Shown: piece after piece, positions 1 to 4,096 of the stretch
Layout of the letters: each line of letters starts with the position of its first letter
Numbering within the stretch: the stretch's first letter is position 1
Assembly: GCA_012032575.1 (NCBI GenBank)
Contig: JAAUSP010000463.1
Span: 1-6,153, forward strand
Direction of reading: 5' to 3'
Length of the DNA: 6,153 bases
DNA from: Anaerolineales bacterium
Lineage (GTDB): Bacteria > Chloroflexota > Anaerolineae > 4572-78 > J111
Position numbers and translations under genes: made by a program
Notes under the pieces: generated by a model
Databases searched by the model: none
What the model was told of the DNA's origin: nothing
Seen by the model: only the letters and a program-made list of their open reading frames with translations

Positions 1-206
1 TTTTCATTCCGCAGCATATCACGGGCATAAGCCAGGCAGGCTTGAATATCTTCAGCCTCCAACCCCGGATAGTTACGGAGGATCTCATCGGGCGGCCAGC
101 CTTGCGCCAACAGATCAAGAATAAAATCAACCGCCAGCCGGGTGCCTTTGACCACCGGCTTGCCGACTAAAATGTTAGGATCAACGACAATTCGTTCTAT
201 CGCCAT
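1..206 (-). CDS. DUF433 family protein (VapB-like antitoxin candidate), partial
   Basis: The reading frame opens at ATG (206-204) and runs off the left edge after 68 codons without a stop. The N-terminus MAIERIVVDPNILVGKPVVK, followed by GTR, then a hydrophobic helix, GWPPDEIL, NYPGL and DIQACLAYARD, is the classic DUF433 pattern: a small winged-helix/HTH protein of about 75-80 residues, so only a few C-terminal residues should be missing. DUF433 proteins are often the antitoxin-like partner of a PIN-type toxin (DUF5615) encoded just downstream; that gene would lie outside this window. A Shine-Dalgarno TAAGGAGA at 223-216 supports the start. The gene is richer in G/C than the operon to its right and has its own promoter, so it is probably a separate transcription unit. 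The family call is firm; the toxin-antitoxin role is inferred. Confidence 0.88.
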   Translation of the reverse strand, partial: MAIERIVVDPNILVGKPVVKGTRLAVDFILDLLAQGWPPDEILRNYPGLEAEDIQACLAYARDMLRNE

Positions 207-215
207 TGCCAAAAT

Positions 216-223
216 TCTCCTTA
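216..223 (-). promoter_or_regulatory. Ribosome binding site of the DUF433 gene
   Basis: On the minus strand this reads TAAGGAGA, with about ten bases between GGAG and the ATG at 206. It fixes the DUF433 start and also overlaps the stop of the spurious reading frame 493-221. Confidence 0.7.
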
Positions 224-256
224 CTGCTTTCGTAGAAAGTCACCACCGCCAGGGAT

Positions 257-265
257 ATTATACCA
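257..265 (-). promoter_or_regulatory. Extended -10 promoter for the DUF433 gene
   Basis: The minus strand reads TGGTATAAT, a perfect TATAAT hexamer with the TGn extension. No good -35 hexamer is seen 16-18 bases upstream (CGCAGG at 17), as is common for extended -10 promoters. Transcription would begin near 250 and leave a leader of about 45 bases carrying the AAGGAG site before the ATG at 206. This suggests that the DUF433 gene is transcribed independently of the operon ending at 511. Confidence 0.6.
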
Positions 266-510
266 CAAGTTGAACCCATCCTGCGGAAAGTAAGCCAAGC
301 CAGCGGCGACCGGGGCCAGAGGGTGGGCTGAAAGCTGCAAGAGGCAGGCAGAGTGACGGCCCGGCTTGAAGAGGGTTGCCCGGTTGAGGGGTGATAATAG
401 GGGTTTGCTCTGAGGGAGTGGACTGGATATGGAGAGTACTCCGCTAAGCATAGTAGGCCGTTCCGCTATTGCAGGCCGGATAGCTGAAGACATAATATTA
501 AATTTCTCAC

Positions 511-1419
511 CTACTTAATTCGAAAAAATACTTCCGAATGATGAGGTACGGTAAGTCTATAACGATCTGGGAGAAAATAAGATAGCCACCGCATCAATGT
601 TTGCCAAGCCTCATTAGCATCAAAATCAGAGCGACTTGCACAAGGCAACGAAGTAAGTAAATCTCTTACAGCACCAAATCGTTGCGGGGTGATCACAAAC
701 TGATCCACTTTGCGAATTATTGGTTTTTGTAACAGTAACACTCCAACATATTTCTCAAAAGTGGATTTAGGTAGACCCTTAGGTATAGATAGAGCTAGTA
801 AGTCGGATTTAGCTGTAATCTTTGCTGTGGTGCTAAGACTCCCATCTTGACCAGAATAAGCTACATACAGCTTCTCTGGATGTCGAAGTATAGGTAACCA
901 AGTATCAACACTGATATGTGGGGGAGCTTCAATTTCATCAGATATTAGGTCAAGTATGAGACTTTGTTCTGGCGTCACATATATTTTTTGTTCAGTTAAT
1001 AAATTCACTACCTCTGATACTTGGTCAAATATACTATCATCTACTTTTACACACCCCCTAAAAAGTTCCGTTTCAAAGGTAGTTAGTTGTTGGTTCTTGG
1101 CTGGCATTGGTACTAAAAGTTCTAAATTTGACTGATGTGACCAACCTAATGCCGTAGACGTGATGTTAGCTGAACCGACAAGACATCGATTATCAGCACG
1201 ATAGTATTTGGCATGCAAATCTGAGCGTAACCAAAGAATAGCTTCAGCTCGGTTCTTTAGTAAAGGCCATACTTCTAAATCGCTTATCCCAGCGACAATT
1301 TCATCAGGTCGCCAACGTGTTACACATTGAATTACAACATCATTAGCGACATTATTCAACAAACGTTTTAGTGCTGAACTTTTGCAATGGTGCAACAAGA
1401 ACAACTTCGTCTTTTGCAC
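511..1419 (-). CDS. PLD-like domain nuclease/helper protein (N-terminus displaced by a frameshift)
   Basis: The open frame begins at GTG (1419) and gives 302 residues. Residues 69-85 hold one phospholipase D HKD-type motif, with H69, K71 and then G82-S83-A84-N85 in the VGSANIT segment. This is the active-site signature shared by PLD-superfamily nucleases, which usually act as dimers when only one motif is present. Before it, KSSALKRLL and a long beta/alpha stretch fit the start of a PLD fold; the 200 residues after it show no domain I recognise. No signal peptide or membrane segment is seen. The GTG start is probably not the native one: the expected N-terminus lies in another frame from ATG 1459 (separate entry). 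In accessory operons such proteins commonly accompany helicases as nuclease partners. It is the last gene of the operon. The PLD assignment is good; substrate and activity are unknown. Confidence 0.75.
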   Translation of the reverse strand: MQKTKLFLLHHCKSSALKRLLNNVANDVVIQCVTRWRPDEIVAGISDLEVWPLLKNRAEAILWLRSDLHAKYYRADNRCLVGSANITSTALGWSHQSNLELLVPMPAKNQQLTTFETELFRGCVKVDDSIFDQVSEVVNLLTEQKIYVTPEQSLILDLISDEIEAPPHISVDTWLPILRHPEKLYVAYSGQDGSLSTTAKITAKSDLLALSIPKGLPKSTFEKYVGVLLLQKPIIRKVDQFVITPQRFGAVRDLLTSLPCASRSDFDANEAWQTLMRWLSYFLPDRYRLTVPHHSEVFFRIK

Positions 1420-1459
1420 TTCTACAAAGTGCTTCTAATTGGTCACCGGGCAGAATCAT
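1380..1459 (-). pseudogene. Out-of-frame native N-terminus of the PLD-like gene (frameshift)
   Basis: From ATG 1459 the minus strand encodes MILPGDQLEALCRSAKDEVV and then LVAPLQ, which reads as a normal PLD-protein N-terminus (helix, then a VVLVAP beta strand). It quickly loses sense and stops. The open frame carrying SSALKRLLNNV and the HKD motif is one base away. Removing one base near 1380-1383 (an AAAA run on the minus strand) or near the TT at 1387-1388 joins the two frames as LVAPLQSSALKRLL or LVAPCKSSALKRLL. The repaired gene would be 511-1459, 315 residues. ATG 1459 lies 17 bases after the stop of the preceding frame, in keeping with operon spacing. Confidence 0.65.
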
Positions 1460-1476
1460 GTCAATCCATTTTTATC

Positions 1477-1551
1477 TTACTCTTCACCCTCTAGAAATTC
1501 ACGAGCCATACGCCCCCAATCCCAACGAGCTTTCTGAACTCTTGGTGAATA
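1477..1551 (-). pseudogene. Orphan 24-codon C-terminal tail in frame after the DGQHR-like stop
   Basis: Immediately after the TGA at 1554-1552, the same frame continues for 24 sense codons to TAA (1479-1477). It encodes YSPRVQKARWDWGRM followed by AREFLEGEE: a charged, protein-like segment that looks like the end of a real protein rather than random sequence. It has no start codon except an internal ATG. Two readings are possible. A sense codon (CGA or TGG) may have mutated to TGA, cutting the tail off the 167-residue protein. Alternatively, a deletion may have fused the front of a DGQHR gene to the end of a neighbouring gene, for example a helicase that would precede the PLD-like gene. I do not recognise the tail firmly. 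Confidence 0.45.
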
Positions 1552-2055
1552 TCAAGAGAACCGCTTTAAAGCTACTTCAAGTTCTTTGAGGTCTTGGGTT
1601 TGTGTTTCATCGTCAAATCTGCCAATAAAAATGACGCTTACTTCCTGATTTTCCAGTTTATCACCAGCATCTTTAAAGGCGAATCTAATGCCTTGTACTT
1701 GGGAATGCCCTTTAATGACAACAAACTCTACAGAGTTTTCAAAACACAACAGACCGAGTATTCCTTCATGTTCAAAAGGAATTTCGTCAATCACATCAGC
1801 CTGTATGGCTAACTCATACCATTTTGCATAACCACGATCTACGCTCAAAATAATCGGGCTCAGAAATGGTTTTTGCGCCTCAAGCAGGTATTGGCTGATT
1901 TGTTCAGCCTCAGAAACAATTTCAGGTGAGGCATTGACCCTAACCTTTTCAGAAAGTTGTTTTACTTTGAGAAACGACAGATAATAAATCCAGTCCCCCA
2001 TTATGCCTCGAACTGCTGGAACTAAAAATCCATTTGCATTGAAGTTATTTAGCAT
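1552..2055 (-). CDS. Short DGQHR-domain (DndB-like) protein with degenerate signature motif
   Basis: The 167-residue product opens with FLVPAVRGIMGDWIYYLSFL (residues 10-29), the conserved start of DGQHR-domain proteins, the family that includes DndB, the DNA-binding regulator of phosphorothioation systems. It is followed by helices with SQYLLEAQKPFLSPIIL (54-70) and KWYELAI (78-84), also typical. Where members have a D-G-Q-H-R core, this protein reads VIKGHSQVQGIRFAF (113-127), so the residues at 115-119 are K-G-H-S-Q. Family members are commonly near 350-400 residues; this one ends just after VSVIFIGRF, roughly where the second half of the domain should begin. ATG 2055 overlaps the stop of the upstream gene by seven bases (CTATGCTAA), which implies translational coupling, with AAGGAAA upstream. 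Its role would be regulation or DNA recognition, but the lost motif and length make activity doubtful. Confidence 0.72.
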   Translation of the reverse strand: MLNNFNANGFLVPAVRGIMGDWIYYLSFLKVKQLSEKVRVNASPEIVSEAEQISQYLLEAQKPFLSPIILSVDRGYAKWYELAIQADVIDEIPFEHEGILGLLCFENSVEFVVIKGHSQVQGIRFAFKDAGDKLENQEVSVIFIGRFDDETQTQDLKELEVALKRFS

Positions 2056-2945
2056 AGCAAGTAATTTCCTTTGCCTGGAATAACATGTCGTACACCACCA
2101 GTTGGGTTTTCTATATCACCAGTGTAACGAGGAATAACGTGAATATGAGCATGGGGAATGGTTTGTCCGGCAGCTTGACCAACATTAATGCCAATATTGA
2201 AGCCATTGGGTTGAAAGCGTTGGCTCAACAATATCTTTACTCGATCAGCTATTAGCCAGCAAGCTGTTTTGACGCGATCAGGTAGCTCAAAGTAATCGCT
2301 GATATGTTGTTTTGGAATGATAAGGGTATGACCCGACGAAACCGGATATTTGTCGAGCATTGCATAAGCAGTAGCCGACTCGGTTATCAATTCACGGTTG
2401 CCTTCAGGCCGACAAAAGGGGCAATCAGTAATCAAGATATCTTCTCGTTGGTTGAAGTGCTGGTACTCGTACACTTCACAGTGTTCGGTGGTGAGAATAC
2501 TTTTATAAGGCAAAACTACGTTGCATTGGTAAACTTTGTACCTGTGCTTGGTATGAGTTCTAAAGCCGTTGTGCTTAATGTCACGGCGCACGGCAAAGTA
2601 AGCCTTGCCGGTTGGTTTCAATAATTCGGAAACGGCCATCAGGACATGGGCTTGTTCTTCGGGCAGTAAGATATTCAAAACATAGTTACAGAGAATCGTA
2701 TCAAACTTGTCGGTTGGGTAGTCAGGAGCATAGTACGGATCGTAGCCGGTAACATCAAGATTGTTCTCGCGTAAGAATTTGACATCAACTCCAGTACCAC
2801 AGCCAAAATCCAGCACACGACCAGTTATTTGTTGTTGCAGAAATAGTTGTTTTGTTGGGAAGGAAGGCCAGCGACGTTCTTTAACGGTCAAGTGGGTGTT
2901 TGGATTTTTGGGCGATTGGTAAATCACAGGACTGAATAACTCCAA
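2049..2945 (-). CDS. Fusion of class I SAM-dependent methyltransferase and HIT-family hydrolase
   Basis: 298 residues, two domains. Residues about 18-155 form a Rossmann methyltransferase: VLDFGCGTG (44-52) is the SAM-binding motif I, D69 in VTGYDP is the likely ribose-binding acid, and FDTILCNYVL (81-90) and LLKPTGKAYFAVRRD (108-122) follow as motifs IV/V. Residues about 170-298 are a HIT domain: CPFC (175-178), SGHTLIIPKQH (204-214) and the catalytic triad H265-x-H267-x-H269 in PHAHIHVIPR. HIT proteins hydrolyse or transfer nucleotidyl groups (AMP-X); the methyltransferase substrate cannot be read from sequence. The start is TTG 2945, 22 bases inside the end of the HNH gene, so translation is probably coupled. 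No in-frame ATG lies near; GTG at codon 7 is the alternative. The gene is intact, unlike both nuclease genes. The DNA-linked role is inferred from its neighbours. Confidence 0.85.
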   Translation of the reverse strand: MELFSPVIYQSPKNPNTHLTVKERRWPSFPTKQLFLQQQITGRVLDFGCGTGVDVKFLRENNLDVTGYDPYYAPDYPTDKFDTILCNYVLNILLPEEQAHVLMAVSELLKPTGKAYFAVRRDIKHNGFRTHTKHRYKVYQCNVVLPYKSILTTEHCEVYEYQHFNQREDILITDCPFCRPEGNRELITESATAYAMLDKYPVSSGHTLIIPKQHISDYFELPDRVKTACWLIADRVKILLSQRFQPNGFNIGINVGQAAGQTIPHAHIHVIPRYTGDIENPTGGVRHVIPGKGNYLLC

Positions 2946-3154
2946 TTGACGGCGAAGCCCATATTTTTGGCAATCTGAATTTGTGGCACAATCGTATCTT
3001 GTAAAGCCATCCGAAATTGGTCAGCCGAAAATTGCTTTATCAGGTTGATGTCTTCTTTGAATAGAACCACGTAATCTTCCAGTAATTTCGGTTGCCAGTT
3101 CACAACCGTTTGAAAGGCAGTATATTGTAAACTGGCAAACCCGTCGAAGTACAA
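2924..3154 (-). CDS. C-terminal fragment of the HNH endonuclease
   Basis: This frame is open from about 3172 (LPNLDL) through YFDGFASLQYTAFQ and ends FAVNWSYSVL with TGA at 2926-2924. It supplies the helical C-terminus that follows the HNH motif. It has no plausible start of its own and is therefore part of the broken gene. Its last 22 bases overlap the TTG start of the methyltransferase-HIT gene, so premature termination upstream could reduce expression of that gene if the two are translationally coupled. Confidence 0.6.
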   Translation of the reverse strand: MYFDGFASLQYTAFQTVVNWQPKLLEDYVVLFKEDINLIKQFSADQFRMALQDTIVPQIQIAKNMGFAVNWSYSVL

Positions 3155-3181
3155 GTCAAGATTGGGTAAGGGTTATCGCTT

Positions 3182-3367
3182 TTAGCCGAATTTAACATTT
3201 TTGGGTGTAGGGATGATGTTCCATAACAAATCGTGGGTGACAAAGCGCCAGGGTAAAAAATGGTCAAGGGAGAAGTTGTCTTTGCCAATTATCTGCCCCG
3301 AATAAATGCAAGACTTTGGTCCGATTTGGTCAAAGACAAGCCGCCAGAAAACTCTAGCTTGTCTCAA
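3182..3367 (-). CDS. HNH catalytic core fragment (frameshifted)
   Basis: This frame carries the nuclease motif. CIYSGQ is followed by SLDHFLPWRF, whose His is the likely general base (D35-H36 counting from the TTG at 3367), and then LLWNIIPT, which supplies the Asn (N50). Part of the third HNH element, NSAKSD, lies beyond the next frameshift. The frame is open upstream of 3367 to at least 3389 (EPEKRDLRQ), so TTG 3367 is not a true start; the piece is the continuation of the gene that begins at 4044. Confidence 0.65.
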   Translation of the reverse strand: MRQARVFWRLVFDQIGPKSCIYSGQIIGKDNFSLDHFLPWRFVTHDLLWNIIPTPKNVKFG

Positions 3368-4044
3368 ATCACGTTTTTCTGGCTCAAAAGTTTACTGGCA
3401 ATATTTGGCACATTAGGATTGTTCTTTTGTAGATAATTAACCAGATGCCAGAGACAAAAACCAGTGAGAATGTTTAGATGGCGTTGCAGGTATTCAAACC
3501 AAGCGGGCTGAATCTCTATACTATCTTTTGGATAACTGATAAAACGATATAAACATGGTTCTACTTGGTCATTGAAAGCTGTTTCTGCCAATTCAGTAAT
3601 CAGCTTATCCACCTGCCAATCCGGTTTACCTTTTAACTGACTTTGAAAGAAAGGCCGGATAAACCGCTGCGGCACAAATCGGCTTAAACTTGAAATTTCC
3701 AGACTGATCTCTGCATATTTTGGTAAAGTCGCCAAAGTGGTTTCCAACACTATGCTTTTCTTGCCGTCTACAGGCAAGCCAGTTGCATCTTTTATTTTAA
3801 GTGCAATCTGACTGAGACGGTCTTGTTTACCAAAAGAGAGATAAAAGTAATTTGCGGGATACCACACTCCGGCAACCATTCGGGCCAGTAGGTCTTGTAG
3901 GGGAATGGTTGAAGTGTTGTATTCTTGAATATACTCAAGGATAGCAAGAAACCAGTAAAACTTATAGGAGTTAGTGACATTGTTGAAGGCAGCAGCAAGG
4001 TGATGAATGGGTAATTCAGGTGACGAGGGTAAAGTAGCGGTCAT
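3364..4044 (-). CDS. N-terminal part of the HNH endonuclease (open frame)
   Basis: 226 residues from ATG 4044 to a premature TGA. Diagnostic stretches are LAAAFNNVTNSYKFYWFLAI (16-35), a pattern NxxTNSYKFYWFLAIL typical of the N-terminal domain of one HNH family; VWYPANYFYLSFGKQDRL (60-77); RFVPQRFIRPFF (122-133); and GFCLWHLVNYLQKNNPNVPN (195-214). The last six residues (SQKNVI) come from the wrong frame. The nuclease motif is not in this piece, so the peptide alone should not cut DNA. The start is 52 bases downstream of the preceding stop and has only a weak AAGAG ribosome site. Confidence 0.7.
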   Translation of the reverse strand: MTATLPSSPELPIHHLAAAFNNVTNSYKFYWFLAILEYIQEYNTSTIPLQDLLARMVAGVWYPANYFYLSFGKQDRLSQIALKIKDATGLPVDGKKSIVLETTLATLPKYAEISLEISSLSRFVPQRFIRPFFQSQLKGKPDWQVDKLITELAETAFNDQVEPCLYRFISYPKDSIEIQPAWFEYLQRHLNILTGFCLWHLVNYLQKNNPNVPNIASKLLSQKNVI

Positions 4045-4096
4045 TAATAAAGCTAACTCTTGGGGATATAAAAGGTTTTGTGTTTGACAAAGGAGA
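4045..4096. other. Short spacer between the PAPS-reductase-like gene and the HNH gene
   Basis: Fifty-two AT-rich bases. On the minus strand TTTGT and ACAAA form only a five-pair stem without a T-tract, too weak to call a terminator. Transcription probably reads through into the HNH gene. Confidence 0.4.

Larger units (their letters stand above)
207..510. other. Intergenic stretch without a convincing gene
   Basis: About 300 bases between the PLD-like gene and the DUF433 gene. It holds the DUF433 promoter and ribosome binding site at its left end. A 90-codon minus-strand frame (493-221) exists, but its translation is a low-complexity Ser/Pro/Leu mix with no recognisable domain, and the DUF433 promoter and ribosome binding site lie inside it, so I do not call it. 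The sequence is more G/C-rich than the operon. I see no strong stem followed by a T-tract just after the PLD-like stop (below 511), so the operon terminator is not identified. A 7-base direct repeat TAGCGGA (minus strand) occurs twice around 445-475; its meaning is unknown. Confidence 0.5.
2924..4044 (-). pseudogene. HNH endonuclease gene broken by three frameshifts
   Basis: Three reading frames encode successive parts of one HNH endonuclease. Part one (4044-3364) gives the N-terminal domain up to NNPNVPNIASKLL. Part two (about 3389-3182) gives RDLRQARVFWRLV, CIYSG and the core LDHFLPWRFVTHDLLWNIIP. A short third frame gives NSAKSDN, and the last (down to 2924) gives LPNLDLYFDGFASLQY and the C-terminus. 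The breaks fall at a TTTT (3386-3389) or AAAAA (3374-3378) run with one base missing, an AAA run with one base extra (3191-3193), and a CCC run with one base missing (3170-3172), all on the minus strand. Net correction gives 1122 bases, an exact 373-residue frame, which supports this reconstruction. It is probably the DNA-cleaving component of the module, acting in the cytoplasm. True decay and homopolymer sequencing error remain equally possible. Confidence 0.82.

Noticed and set aside
221..493. 90-codon minus-strand frame between the PLD-like and DUF433 genes
   Set aside because: The product is low-complexity with no domain, and the DUF433 promoter (TGGTATAAT) and ribosome site lie within it, so it is more likely a chance frame in G/C-rich spacer.
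1371..1589. 72-codon plus-strand frame
   Set aside because: It runs antisense across the PLD-like start region and the orphan tail, has no recognisable domain, and the minus strand explains the same bases better.
1594..1812. 72-codon plus-strand frame opposite the DGQHR gene
   Set aside because: It is a shadow of a coding strand with clear family motifs.
2304..2624. 106-codon plus-strand frame opposite the methyltransferase-HIT gene
   Set aside because: It is antisense to the junction of two well-supported domains and shows no family pattern or ribosome site.
4050..4096. Possible terminator hairpin (TTTGT/ACAAA) after the PAPS-reductase-like gene
   Set aside because: The stem is only five weak pairs without a T-tract, and the next gene follows in the same direction.
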